Positions 12,406-24,181 of a stretch of DNA of 64,000 nucleotides are shown here, piece after piece. The translations under genes and the position numbers were made by a program. Every line of letters begins with the position of its first letter. Position 1 is the first letter of the stretch. The stretch comes from Emmonsiellopsis sp. PD_33. Taxonomy: Eukaryota; Ascomycota; Eurotiomycetes; Onygenales; Ajellomycetaceae. The notes under the pieces are model-generated. The model saw only the letters and a list, made by a program, of their open reading frames with translations. It was not told where the DNA came from and did not search any database. The DNA lies in assembly GCA_032988165.1 (NCBI GenBank), contig JANTQF010000039.1, positions 1 to 64,000 of the forward strand, in the 5' to 3' direction.

Positions 12406-15206
12406 GGTAGATATGCTGCTATGGTTAGGTGCCGTATTTATCTATATATCTTGGTGTTTTGGTCGGTTCTCTCTCTTTCGCAGACACGGCAAAAACAGTA
12501 TTCTGAGAATGTGTTATTGCAAAAACCCTCGTAGCTTTGATGTCCTGTCAGCTGTATCTAAACTATATGCGAGTCACGGCATATATGTATGAATGTACAA
12601 CAATGTGGACCCGAGTCGTTTATTTGTTTGGTTGGTTGGTTGACCGGCATCGTTCACCGTACGCCCTTTGACGTGCAGGGTGTCAAATCATGTTGTGCAT
12701 GAAATAGTTGGTTATTAGTTGGCCTGGTTTATAAGGCTGTCATGTTGGGCGCCTAGATGGGAACGGATCTTGGGGAAATGAACTGCGTGGGAGCTATCAT
12801 TGTAAGAAATGCTAAAGATAACAAATGGCAGGTAGGCATAGTAAATTTTCACTCCCGGCTGATTTGTATAAGAAAAAAAGGTCTTCATATCATCATTTCC
12901 ATCTGCTGATAGATATGTGTAGTAACTGACAATGGCACGGCCAACCTAGCCATCTAGGAAGCTGGTTGAAAGGTTAATACAAAAAGTATATCAATCTCTA
13001 CTACAAATGTATCCATGATGAATACAGTGTGATATGTCATAGCTACTACTAGTATCTAAAAGCCTTCACTTAGCATAGCATATAAGGGTGTCATGATAAT
13101 TACTGCACATTCTATATAAAATCGCGGCATGGATCACACACGGCTTGCATAAGAAATTAACATTTATCCATTATTCATCTTGACTTTACTGTGCCCGTTG
13201 CAGGCCTGCATATTTGCCTTTGAGTTCAAGTTCTTAAACCACGCGCTCCCTTCGATCTGGTTGGCGCAACATCATCCCTCCATGTATAAATCATGGTAAT
13301 GGGGTTCCTTCTTAGTTTTAGATCTGCCAGCTTTATACGGTAAATTTATATATGTGAGCCTCAAAATATATATAGGTAGGGATATGGATGGTCGCCCTTT
13401 TATGAAATCTGCTTGCTTCAGTTCCTTAGTAGTAGTACTTCTATGCCCTCTGCGGCCTTCTGAGTTTTGTATTTGCTATTGGCTGGAAAATCCATTTATC
13501 TACCCTTGACAAATTCCATGGAGTAATAATTACTAGGTTTAGGGTGATAGAAATGTCTGTATACTTGCAAAGAGAACCCCCGTCCTCAGACGCAGCTGTT
13601 TTTGAATTAGGGCTGCAAACTCACGTGATTTTGGATTCCGCTCAGACTGTATGCTTTCGTCCAGCAAAATTTATTCGACACCTTCAATCAATTATTTGAA
13701 TTCGAGTATAAAGGGGGGTTTTTAAATATGTCCATTAATATATGCTGGGTAGGTAAATATATCCCGCCCCTTTCCTCACTTGTCCCACCCCGAGATCCTG
13801 CTGATCAAAAAAATGAATAAACCAACAACCAATTTAATTGCTAATTGGATAACTTAATTAACAGTATTTCTTCCTATTCCCACAAAATCCCACGTGGCAA
13901 ATGTCAGTGATGCACAGACTGGCCGGGTTTAGAGCCCGGATAGCATTTAAAACGCATTTTCAACTGACACGCACGAGGAGGAGGGTTGCACATCATGTGT
14001 CGACGATATTGAGTTGTGCATATTTCAAATCATTTGGTAATCCTCTAGCAGGGGGGATTGCGAAGGCCTAGAATACTGCTCCGTTACCTGCCTCCTTTAT
14101 GTGATTTTTGCCCTTCATGATAGGCTAGCCTGCATATTAATTTATCCGTGTCAGGGGTTGGACGTGATAGCCGAAGGAGCATGTTGATCGGGGAGTTTAT
14201 AGTTACCCCAGAGTTTTTCGAGGTGGTGCATGTAACACAGAGGAACATTTTCGTGCTGGATCTAGGATTTTATATTTAATTTTGAGGATAAGAAGGATGA
14301 AGATTCAGGGAGTGGTTTCGTGGAGACAATTTTATGCTATTCTTTATCTCACCCCATCTAGGAAAAGCGGATAGAAATACTCTCCCCAGCATACTGCCAT
14401 CCGATAGCCTATTAATGCCGTCTACTCAACCGTGCTTGTCCCGGAGACTGCCGAGAACTGCCCATTGCGCCCCAGGATGTGAGTGTCGAACCCCTGGAGA
14501 AAGCTGGGACTGTGGATGGCTAGACCCAGCGAGTAAATGGTCCTAACTTGGTTCTCGAGGCCAGACGACGGGCATCAATTCGATGCCATGCGGCATGCCT
14601 GAGTTACCCCATATTCTCCCCCAAGGCTAAAACCACCCCGAGTCTCCGATACGATTTGCCCCCGAAGATCAGGAGATCAGCCGCTCGGTTCTGATTCGAC
14701 CAAGGGAACACCGGCGAGTTTTCCGTCCCGCTGCCCCTGGATGATACCAACCGCCCTATTATTCCGTCGGCGTTGGGTTGGGATCAAAGGTTGAACCCCT
14801 GACGCCATGCTCTGGGGAAAGGATGGGGAGAATCGGTAGAGTCCTTTGATATTCAGCCCCGGTCCACGCCGCGTTTCAACAGGGCTGCCGCCAAGGGAGC
14901 CGCGTCGATTGGTGTCTTCATGCCCGTTAACCGACGACTTTATTAGCATCGCATCTCCCATGCTGAACCAGCAAGATCGGTATGTATACACGTTTGCCTG
15001 GCCAATGTTGCGGAGCAGACCCCGCCGCGAACCACGTCCATTATAATTGTATCACTTCAAGTTCCTTTTAACTTGTGCAAACCACATTGGATAACAAACA
15101 AAAGTTGTCCTTTGCACCTTGATAAACATACTCGGAGCCATCATTCTGAGGCCCCAGTCAGCCGGTCTGCTGAGCAAACAAGTCTGCAAGTCGGCCATAG
15201 CCGAGT
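12406..15206. other. Spacer upstream of the Zn2Cys6 regulator
   Basis: About 2.8 kb between divergently oriented genes. The middle (12.6-14.3 kb) is A+T-rich with no coding signal. The last ~700 bp before the regulator are more G+C-rich and hold short open frames on both strands that I judge fortuitous. It probably holds the regulator's promoter and a long 5' leader. Confidence 0.5.
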
Positions 15207-17855
15207 ATGGCTTCGACACAGCCGCTCAAGACGGAAAAGGTCGACAAAAGCGATTCTTTCATGGCGCCGGCTCCACGCAAAAGAAGACGACGGACGGTTT
15301 CTAATGGGGCTGCGGATGACTGCTTCACTTGTGCCAATCGCCATGTCAAATGCGATCGACGACGCCCATACTGTACCCAGTGTCTGGGCTTGGGCGGACA
15401 ATGTTCTGGGTACAAGACGACGCTGACCTGGGGAGTAGGCGTGGCCAGCCGGGGCAAACTGCGCGGGCTCTCCTGGCCGGTCTCTGGATCTCAGCAAGTA
15501 GCTTCAGCAACGGTCACGGCATCAACTAGAAAGGTGGTGCGACCAAAAGCATTCCCGAAAGCTCCAGCGAGCGCTGCTCTGCCACATCCAGAGTGCTCCC
15601 GACAAGGCAAACCGGGCCCAAGCACAACAACAGCCGTCCCGCAGTATTATGGCACCAACTCTCTACCATCTTATCCGACGGCTCCTGATGCATCCTGTCA
15701 TAATGCGACGGCATGGACTGCTGCAATGCAGCAAGAGGCGGATCTGGCCTCGCAACAAGTTAGTTCGGCGGCCGCCGTCCTATCAAACATCTATCAAGAA
15801 GGCAATGCCATGTCGAATCCAAAGATCATACCCGAGTACAATTGCTCTACCTTTATACCACGCGTCCCCTATCTACAAGTGGTCACTAGCCAGCCACGGC
15901 AGCCTACTCCCTCCTCAGGAACTATGGCCAAAATCAATTCCAATACAGTAAACTGCGGCTTAGCCCCCTGGGCACAGAGCTTCAACCCTAATACACAGCC
16001 AGACGGGAATCCAGAATATTTATCAACCCCCCAGTCCGTTAGCCTCCGGGTATGGGCCCAGAGTCCCGTATGTGATGGAATTCAAGGGGACTTGGGGGAA
16101 AAGGAGGTGCCCGCAAATGCTGCCTACTCAGACTACGCTCTTCTCGATACATCCCACGATGCTGAACCTATGGCCGAGCAGGTGTTTTCAATTCCACAGC
16201 CCATATTCAGCCAACTTATTGGGCGGACTCCTCGCATGAGGTATCTTATCAACTACTATGCGGAGGTTATATCGCCAGTCATTGTTGCTTTCGATAGTCC
16301 AGCGAACCCGTATCGTCTTTTTGTCCTTGAACTTGCAAAGGGAAGCGATACCCTGCAGCACGCCATTGCTGCGCTGTCTTTAAGTAATCTCAGACAACGG
16401 AAACAACACTGGGGCTTGTCCGCTGGCAAAACACTGACGACTCGCAGATCCTCAAGTGCCTATTTCCGCCTGACGGAACAGTCCTATGAGGAGGAGTTTG
16501 GCATCGTTTCGGCGGAAGAGCGGGCGAAAGAGGAGACCTTCCACAAGGCAATGGCAATTAAATCGCTGAATGCACAGTTGGCTGATCCAACCCAACGGCA
16601 TGCAGACAGCGTACTCGCCGCGCTGCTCGTTCTGTGTTTGTTCTATATGTGTGATACTGGGGTGGCCAAATTCCAGAGTCAGTTTTCTGGAGTGAAGAAA
16701 CTCCTTGCATTGCGAGGCGCGGATAACAACAACTGCTCAGATCTGTTCAAATGGTATACAAGAATGTTCGCGTGGTTTGACGTTATGACAGCTACAATCA
16801 ACAACCGTGATGCCGAGTTAAGGGGGGATTATCTCGACATCGCTGCCATAGGACATGATGAATGGGCACTCGAGAATCTAGCTGGATGTGATGCGCGGAT
16901 ATTCAAGATAGTCGCCCAGCTGAGCCGCTTAAATATGCTAAGCCAGCAAAAGGCCGTTGAACCCGTCATTATCAAGGGGTGGCCTATTGCGACAGTCCCC
17001 CTCCCGCCAGACATGCTACATCACACCCCCCTTCCTCCCCCTTTTCGAGACCACGACAGTACACCATCATTCACGTCCGGGGACGGGACGGCCGGTATAA
17101 ACCACCCAGATTCCCGCACGCAATTCTGGCGGGAATGGCATATCGTCCGTCAAAAGCTCGAGTCCTGGCGTCTCCCTGTCCCCCGCAACTACAACTCCCA
17201 GACACCCATCTACCCGCACTCCTCCCCGTCCTCAAACTCCTGCACCCCACCATCCACCTCTTCCCCCTTTACATACCTCTCTCCACCCACCTCCCCACCC
17301 CCATCCTACATCCCCCCCTCAAACCTCACCGACATCTCCAACATCTCCGAATCCTTCCGCTACTCCGCCCTCCTATATCTCGAACGCCTCGCAAACCCGC
17401 ACCTCCCCTCCTCCCACCCACGCATCCAGAACCTAGTCCGCACATCACTCCACTTCATCAACGCCGTCCAGGCAGACGTCTACCTCCTCTGGCCCCTCTT
17501 CGTCACCGGCGCAGAATGCACGCTGGACGAACACCGCTCGTTGATCCGTCTGCATTGTTCGGGTATCCAGAAGGATTCCGGGTTTGTGAATAATTTATCT
17601 TGCCTAGGGCTGCTGGAGAAGATCTGGGCTAGTAATAATACTGGTGATCATGAGGCTGGCGGGAAACAGGTGCCGGTGGTTGCGGGCGTGAAACGTGCGA
17701 GGCCGCACGATGGGTGGGGGGATGGGAATGGGGAGGGTATGAATGCTTCGATGGCTGGGTATGTGATTCCACATGTCCCGTGCGGCGGAGGGGGTTTTCG
17801 GTGGAAGAGGATTATGGAGCTGGAGGGGTCGGATGGGGAGTATATTGTTGTTTAA
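15207..17855 (+). CDS. Zn2Cys6 transcription factor
   Basis: A single-exon frame of 882 residues encodes a fungal binuclear zinc-cluster regulator expected to act in the nucleus. The cluster has the canonical CX2CX6CX6CX2CX6C spacing (Cys39, 42, 49, 56, 59, 66), preceded by a basic stretch RKRRRR (24-29) that can serve as a localisation signal. A motif TLTWGVGVASRGKLRG follows the cluster, as in one subgroup of Pezizomycotina regulators. A long low-complexity linker leads to a helical region beginning near FSIPQPIFSQLIG, resembling the fungal-specific transcription factor domain (Fungal_trans_2 type). A Ser/Pro-rich insert near residues 660-720 shows strong pyrimidine bias. The ATG at 15207 is the first in frame and sits 38 codons before the cluster. 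Target genes cannot be read from the sequence; the downstream secreted enzyme and permease are only neighbours. Confidence 0.88.
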   Translation: MASTQPLKTEKVDKSDSFMAPAPRKRRRRTVSNGAADDCFTCANRHVKCDRRRPYCTQCLGLGGQCSGYKTTLTWGVGVASRGKLRGLSWPVSGSQQVASATVTASTRKVVRPKAFPKAPASAALPHPECSRQGKPGPSTTTAVPQYYGTNSLPSYPTAPDASCHNATAWTAAMQQEADLASQQVSSAAAVLSNIYQEGNAMSNPKIIPEYNCSTFIPRVPYLQVVTSQPRQPTPSSGTMAKINSNTVNCGLAPWAQSFNPNTQPDGNPEYLSTPQSVSLRVWAQSPVCDGIQGDLGEKEVPANAAYSDYALLDTSHDAEPMAEQVFSIPQPIFSQLIGRTPRMRYLINYYAEVISPVIVAFDSPANPYRLFVLELAKGSDTLQHAIAALSLSNLRQRKQHWGLSAGKTLTTRRSSSAYFRLTEQSYEEEFGIVSAEERAKEETFHKAMAIKSLNAQLADPTQRHADSVLAALLVLCLFYMCDTGVAKFQSQFSGVKKLLALRGADNNNCSDLFKWYTRMFAWFDVMTATINNRDAELRGDYLDIAAIGHDEWALENLAGCDARIFKIVAQLSRLNMLSQQKAVEPVIIKGWPIATVPLPPDMLHHTPLPPPFRDHDSTPSFTSGDGTAGINHPDSRTQFWREWHIVRQKLESWRLPVPRNYNSQTPIYPHSSPSSNSCTPPSTSSPFTYLSPPTSPPPSYIPPSNLTDISNISESFRYSALLYLERLANPHLPSSHPRIQNLVRTSLHFINAVQADVYLLWPLFVTGAECTLDEHRSLIRLHCSGIQKDSGFVNNLSCLGLLEKIWASNNTGDHEAGGKQVPVVAGVKRARPHDGWGDGNGEGMNASMAGYVIPHVPCGGGGFRWKRIMELEGSDGEYIVV

Positions 17856-18497
17856 AAGGTTGGGTCATTGATAGGGGTAGGTCAGTATACACTTTGTTAG
17901 TATATATACGTGCAAGCAAAATTTCCTAAGACGTTCCCGAGGTCCCTCCCTCGTCTATTTCTATACCTTCCTATACGATTCGACTATATTTCTTTCTTAT
18001 TTACCTCCCCTATTATCCTTGTTCCCCCCCTATTTATTCCATACCGATTTTCTTTATTGCTATTCGATCACTCGTCTATCCCAACATCCCAAAACCCCCG
18101 CCAGTTCTCTGGCTTATTCAACTATTTCTTCCCCTCTATATTTTTTGTTATTTTCTACAGTCACCAGCTAGCGATAGTACATTCTTCTACTTGCCTTTTA
18201 TACACATGCTACGGAGCAAAGGTGGAAGGGTTAGAGGGCTGGATCGGGTTGGGTTGGGCTGATTAGGCGTGCAAGCATGGGAAAAGGCGGCCAGTGTTTT
18301 TCGTTTCGTTTTGTTTCTTTTTTTTAAAAAAAGAAAAAGCCGTAATTACTTTCTTTTATTGCGCTCCTTTACTGAATAGTTTATGAATATTCACTCCTAA
18401 AATTATCATTAGTTTATGGACAATTCGAATTTCACTATTACAAGATTATATATACACAGTAGTTATCCAGATCCCGCACCCCTATCTACCTACCTAC
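17856..18497. other. Convergent 3' spacer
   Basis: It lies between the 3' ends of the Zn2Cys6 gene and the secreted phosphatase-fold gene. It is T-rich, with a T/A tract near 18320-18345, and holds no gene. It is expected to hold both polyadenylation regions. Confidence 0.6.
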
Positions 18498-20100
18498 CTA
18501 TTCATCGCCCACTGGCGCATATATAAACCCCAACAAATCAACCTCATCCCCCGCCGCCCCATAAAATCCCACAATCTGCCACCCCTCCTCAGCCTGAAAA
18601 TCCGCACAGTCCTCCGTCTCCGTGCCCGCGCTGACCTTACTCCCTTCATTCGTCGTCGCGGTCATGAAGAAATTGCGCATCTTGCCTTTCTTCTCCCCCC
18701 TGCAGAGCCGCGCGCTGGTCCAGTACTCGGTTTCCGTAAGGGTGAGTTCCGACACCCCGCCGCCGGTGCCGCCGTGGCTGTAGGCCGTGCCGTCGGCGAG
18801 GGTTAGGCTGATGCTGTCGAGACGCTCGGCGCCGCGGAGGGAGATGGTTGTGGGCTTTTTGGCGCCGGTGCTGGTGGTGGGGATGGAGTCGAGGTCGTTG
18901 AACCAGGTACTGTGCGGTGATGAGCGGTTTGGTTTGGTATTGAGGGGATAGGGGTGGTTTTGTTTGCTTACCCGTATGCGCCGCCGAAGAGGTCGCTTTG
19001 GCGGAGGGGCTCGGTCAGTTCCCAGGTGAAATTGGCGGTGATGGGGCTGTGGTCTGTAAGGACGCTGCCGTCCCGTTGGAGGAAGTTTGTGCTCTCGTCG
19101 TTCCAGTATGTTGGGGTTAGATTGATCAGGCGGTTGCCGCGATAGCTGTCCAGGGCATATGGTTAGCATTTTTTTTGTTCAATGGCATTTGGTCCTGGTA
19201 AATAACGGAGGCGTACAAAATTTTGTCCAGTCTTTCGCATTCATTGTCTGTCGTCGGGTTATCACAGGCGAGTTCCTCAGATGCCTCTTCGGGGGTAATG
19301 CCGTCCTTTATTAACTCGACCCATACGTCGGTCATGTTGCTTTGGGTGCTGAGGATTCGGATGTTGTCGGCTCTAGTGTAGAGCGAATTCATATCTCCGT
19401 AGATAATAACGGCATTTCCAGCAGAGTTTGCGCCAATGTAGTCCACCAGCTGTTGGATATTTGAAGCTCGAGCTGGGAAGTCGCCCTTCGCGTCACTGGG
19501 TTAAAAAAGGGGGGGAATTTAAGATTAGCTTCAGCGAGCAGAGAGTATTTTAAAAAGGAGCAGAGATAAGGAGAAACAAACCCTGCATCGGCGTGAACGT
19601 TATAGAAATCGATATAAACCCCCTCATCCAGACGGAGGCGCATTACGGTAAAGCCCTTTGGCGTGAAGCAGTCGGCAGCAGAGATATCGGAGCATGAATC
19701 CCATTTCACGCGCTCAAGACCGACCCAATCATACTTGGAAAGAGTATTGAGTCCGCTTCCGACGAGCACTGGGCCCGAAGTGGCGGTGCGGAACTGGTGA
19801 TTGTCGGCCGCATAGAGCTGGGCGTGGTAGTTGAAATCCTGTCGATGTCAGTCAGCCGGCTCTAATATGGAATAAGAGAGTCCCGCTCACTTCCTGCGCC
19901 TGAAAGACGTCGTACGGACCGAATTTTGATCCTATTGTTGCGGAATTTAGCCCCTTGTCTCCGGGAACACCATTGGAGTTGAAGATAGCGGGGAGCCCCG
20001 CGACATTCATGGACAAGACATTGAAACCGCCAGACACGGCGGCAGCAGAGGCCGGGAAGGCCAGGCTGAGTGAGGCCAGCAGCATGGTGGATGCCACCAT
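18498..20100 (-). CDS. Secreted endonuclease/exonuclease/phosphatase-fold enzyme with jacalin-like lectin domain
   Basis: Five exons (20100-19891, 19838-19582, 19495-19217, 19145-18972, 18909-18498) give 443 residues with consistent frames. Residues 1-21 form a signal peptide (hydrophobic core, Ala-rich cleavage site). The catalytic domain shows the metal-dependent EEP pattern: Asn32 in SMNVAGL, Glu70 in FQAQE, His152 in YNVHAD, Asp190/Asn192 in GDMNS, and Asp280-His281 in TDHSP. Members hydrolyse phosphodiester bonds in nucleic acids, phosphoinositides or sphingomyelin; the substrate cannot be told here. From about residue 305 the protein becomes beta-rich and glycine-rich, including the block DGTAYSHGGTGGG, resembling a jacalin-type carbohydrate-binding fold. 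A secreted hydrolase with a lectin module suggests action at a glycosylated surface (inference). Confidence 0.85.
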
Positions 20101-21264
20101 TGTGAAGCGAGAGCGTCCGGTAAAGGGGGAGGAGTCTGAGAACCAACGGCAGTTTCTTCCATTGTCGACGGCGAGGGGAAACGGTTCTTTTTAAGCAGCC
20201 CTCGTGGTGGATCACAACCCTTGAATCCCCCTCGGCCGCTGAGATCAACAGGAGAATATGCCCAAGCTAGGCGGCTGGTTAGTTAAACTAGGCGTGCAAC
20301 GCTGGAGCCGTTAGACTGTTTTCTGGAGCAGACAGAGACCAAGTGGGCTCTCGTTTTGACGGAGAATAGCTAAGGTGTATTAGCTGCCAATCAGCATGGA
20401 ATATCGGCTCACCTCCATAGCTGAGCTTCTTCTGTGGTGAAGAAAAGGAGGGAGAGAAGGGAAGAGAACAGGAAAAGAGATAGCCGTGGATTCCTCCGTC
20501 AATACTAGTATAGAAAGGATATGGATGGCATCCGGATTCCTGTGTCGACGAACTAATTTCCATGGGATAAGTAAGTTAACTATAAAAGAAAAAGAAAACC
20601 AACATCTCTTGAGTTAATCGGGTGGCTCCGAATGCAGAAAACCATGCCGAGCCGAGCCGATCCCTCATCTGCATCATCGATCAGGATCAGCAAAAGAGTC
20701 AAAAATCAAAACCCCGGACTCAGCCTTACTAAATACTACCGGGAAAGCTCCTTGTCGCACAGAAGAAGCTGCAAAGCGGTCCGAGTTACATACATTGCAC
20801 ATTACCCCTCAAATCCCGGTTTTGGGGAGATTATGGGGGTTGGCGCGGGGGATGGAGAAAATGCCGGAAGGGGAGGGGAAATGTAACAATATATCGCTAC
20901 TCGGTCCCTTGTAGGTCGTACAAATCCGGGGGTGGATGGGTGGACTACTCATGCTGTGACATGTTGCGCGTAACGGGCATGCAGAGGAACTGGTTTGTTA
21001 AATAGGGTTTGTGTGACCTGTTGAAGATGGCATCTATAAACTTGATCAAATATAGGACCGAGTATTCCATAAATATCTCATTAATTGGGTTTTTCCAAAG
21101 CCAGGCCGTTTTCCCTCGGAACTCCTCGTAGTGTCGTACACGCTCAATATAAGTAGGTATAGATACATATATCATTTATTTAGTTAAGAGACCAAACGCC
21201 GCGTTATAGGTAGCAGTAGCCATTGTTTCCCAACCCCTCCCAACTCCCAATAGATCCAAAAAAG
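20101..21264. other. Spacer with promoter of the secreted EEP gene
   Basis: About 1.2 kb between two minus-strand genes. It contains the 5' region of the secreted enzyme and the 3' region of the permease. The short open frames on either strand lack motifs or sensible codon use, and I see no gene. Confidence 0.55.
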
Positions 21265-23254
21265 TCACTTCAGCGAAAGCTCTCCGCTCTCAACAACAAG
21301 CCGAATCACCTCCTTATTCAAACCGCGCCAATTCTTTCGCGCCCATAGGAACCAGAATGCTAGAGCAAACAATATGTTCGCCCCAAATATTGGCAGCGCA
21401 TAGTTCATATTGTCCGCTTCGACGGGTAGTAATTGAGGGAAAGGCAGAAACACGGTCAAGTATAAGGTATACAGCAAGGCAAATATGTTGACGGGTAGCC
21501 CAAGCCGGCCCATGGTCCACTCACCAAACTTGAGGCGATTTCGGTAGAAGCGCGCGTGCAGCATACAGCTGATGGCAATAATGTAGGACGCAAATAGGCC
21601 AATGGATGTTAAGGCGACAAACGCGCCAAAGGCCGTGGTGCTGGCTATGTTGAGGCAAGAGAGGACCATGACGATGGCGATGGGGAGCCAGACGGCCCGG
21701 ACGGGGACACTGTGTTTTTGGTCAATCTGAACAAGTCAGTCAGCATGGAAGAAGGGAATCCTGGACATATAAAAACGGGCGTCGGAGGAAATAGAAATCT
21801 CACATAGGAAAACCACTTAGGCAGGGCTCCATCGCGAGACCATGCCCAGGTTAGGCGGGAGGTCGATGCAATACTGGCTAGGTTGACCGCGAATGAAATG
21901 ATTACCAGCCCGCATATCAGTGCAGTGGCTGCGCTCAATGACCCAGTGGCATGGTAGAAAATGTGCATGATGGGGGAGCTAGCATTAACTATGTCGCTAA
22001 TGGGGCCCATTGTGAATAGGATGGTGATAATTATACCGTAAGCTAATACGCCGTTGAGTGCGACTGTCCAAAACATCGATCGTGGGACGGCTTTTTTCGC
22101 ACGGCGGACTTCTTCGCTCATGTGGACTGCTCCATCGAATCCTAAGAGGGGTCAGTGGATCTTGTCCATCTTTAATCTGGCCTATGCTGTCGCGATTGAG
22201 GTGAGATGATAATAATGCAACGAAAAAGATGGACAAACCAACAAAGCCCCAGGTGGGAGTTAGCAAGCCCAAGTTCCACGAAATATAAGAATTATTCCAT
22301 CCCGAGCTACTTTGCCCGCTGAAAAACACAAAGTTCGCAGAATGCCTTGGTGCCATAGCTACCAGTATGGCGACGAAGACGACGAAGAGCACAATGTGTA
22401 GAACACCGGTCATTAATTCAATCCACGGAATAAGCCAAAAGGCATACATATGCATCAACCCTTGAACAATAAGCATAGCAAAAGTGATCATGGTTAGGTG
22501 CCATCTATGTGGCTCGTAACTCGGAAAGTTGGCCACAACGACACCCTGGAGCATGTGGGCAGTAGTGTTGGCAACACCCGCGAGAAGAGACACCCACGCG
22601 AACCACGTTATCCATCCTTTTTTTGCGACGCTGTTAGAGACCGTTCATTATACGACCGAAGCAGCCAGCGGTAGGAAATATCCAACCACTCACCCTGCAT
22701 CCACGTAATAAATCTTCTCTGCTTGACCGGGGCAAGATAATGTGTCCAGTGGTATTGCGCACCAGCAATCGGCTGCATCGAGGCCATTTCTGCCAAAGAC
22801 GCCGATTGAGCAAGTGCGCCCGCGATAACAACGATGATTCCCCATGCGAGGGCTTGAGGCCCGCCATTCGTGAAAACCGCATATATGTTCCTATGGTTGC
22901 GCGGGTGGTAAGTAATGGGAGCAGCAAAATCGGCACGAGAGGGGGGTAATCTCACAATATCATGGTTTCCCAACTCGATAGAAACGTAAGGGCAAAGAAG
23001 AAAATTTGGGTAAAATTGAATAGTTTCTATTCCGGCCATATCAGCGGAGTATGCCAAGTAGCGGCACCAATAACACGCCATACCTTCACCCTTATCTGAG
23101 TCCCAATTGCTCCCGTCATGGTGACGGTGTTGCGACGAGATGCCACGAGGCTTTGGCCACAGCCAGAAGCGGACCCCGATCCTGAGCCGACGTTCTCCTG
23201 AAACGTGCTGATCACTGCCTTGTCCACTGTCTGCATTTCGCAATTCTCCTCCAT
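21265..23254 (-). CDS. Amino-acid/GABA/choline-type permease (APC superfamily)
   Basis: Six exons (23254-23084, 23026-22956, 22890-22694, 22616-22239, 22141-21804, 21726-21265) give 538 residues, the usual length for fungal members of the ACT/GABA permease group with 12 membrane helices. Family landmarks include FFFALTFLSSWETM, VFTNGGPQALAWG, SLAEMASMQPIAGAQYHWT, FVGFDGAVHMSEEV and SRLTWAWSRDGALP. It is expected in the plasma membrane, importing amino acids, GABA, choline or related amines; the substrate is not evident. The start at 23254 gives a 57-residue cytoplasmic leader ending in TMTGAIGTQIRVK, as in relatives. The intron before exon 4 ends in AAG rather than CAG/TAG; a nearby CAG would cause a stop. 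It is divergently oriented from the SAT4-type gene, sharing a 0.9-kb promoter region. Confidence 0.88.
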
Positions 23255-24181
23255 CTTAGATGGGGGCTGTTGATAATGCTGGCCTACACAGACGACCTGC
23301 TAGTGAAGGAAGTCAGTAGGAGGACAATGGGATAGAAATGCTTGCTGAATATCTCGAACCTAGTCAGCATCCTGGGCGTCCACCCTAATTGGTTATCGAC
23401 GGCTGCACAGTTCGGCGTCAACCATTAACAGACGCGTCAAGACAAGAAGCCGTGGATCAAAGAATATCCTGCTTGCGTCTCGCCCTTGAAGCTGCTGCTT
23501 GCCCTCCCAGAACCGGGGACCACGTTTGAACGGGCCTAAAGGAATCACCTCGCAGGTCATGGAAAAGCTCGTGGAATAATCTTGTTGAAACATGAGCCCC
23601 GCCGATCTCTCGTTATTTGACGAGAAGGCCATCGCAGTCCAGCCGCATTTCCAAATTTTGCGGTGATTGAAAGACACACCCGAGTGGCAGGCTGGCAGTC
23701 TTGCTCCTACAATACGGACTCAGCAGCAACAGAACAATACTCCGTACACTGAGTTGGATGTGCTGTCCTATGATTGTGCACAGTTGTGACGCCCGAACAT
23801 GCAGCCTGTCTGTCTGTCCAGTCACATCCCGCCGACAAGACTCGGTACCATGGATCATATCGGTGAGGCTGTTCGAGTTCCTCTTTGGACCTCGAGCGAC
23901 AACGAAACGGACAAGCAAGTCTTTGTTATTTTTGTTTTTTCGCAGATCTGGATACTCGGTGACGGATCTTTCGGCTGTTTGGATGAACCCGGTGGTTACT
24001 ATTCATCCATCCCCAACAGCCGCAAGATGTCGGCGTGAAGCCTTGCACATCTTGCCAGTGGTTGTTGATAGGTTCTCATATAAGCTTGTCTTCTGCCGCG
24101 AGCTTACTTAGACCTGTTCGCGAATTTCCCATCCAGCCCAGCCAACCTATCTAGCGAAGTCCAGCCTGCGGGGCTGCGGTG
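23255..24181. promoter_or_regulatory. Shared divergent promoter region
   Basis: A 0.93-kb spacer between the start codons of the permease (-) and the SAT4-type membrane protein (+). No convincing gene lies in it. The head-to-head arrangement would allow joint regulation. I see no specific operator that I can defend. Confidence 0.4.

Noticed and set aside
15141..15497. Minus-strand frames opposite the zinc cluster
   Set aside because: Shadows of the Zn2Cys6 coding frame, which has the canonical cysteine spacing.
16979..17593. 204-codon plus-strand frame inside the Zn2Cys6 gene
   Set aside because: Shifted reading of the pyrimidine-rich Ser/Pro insert; the real frame continues through it.
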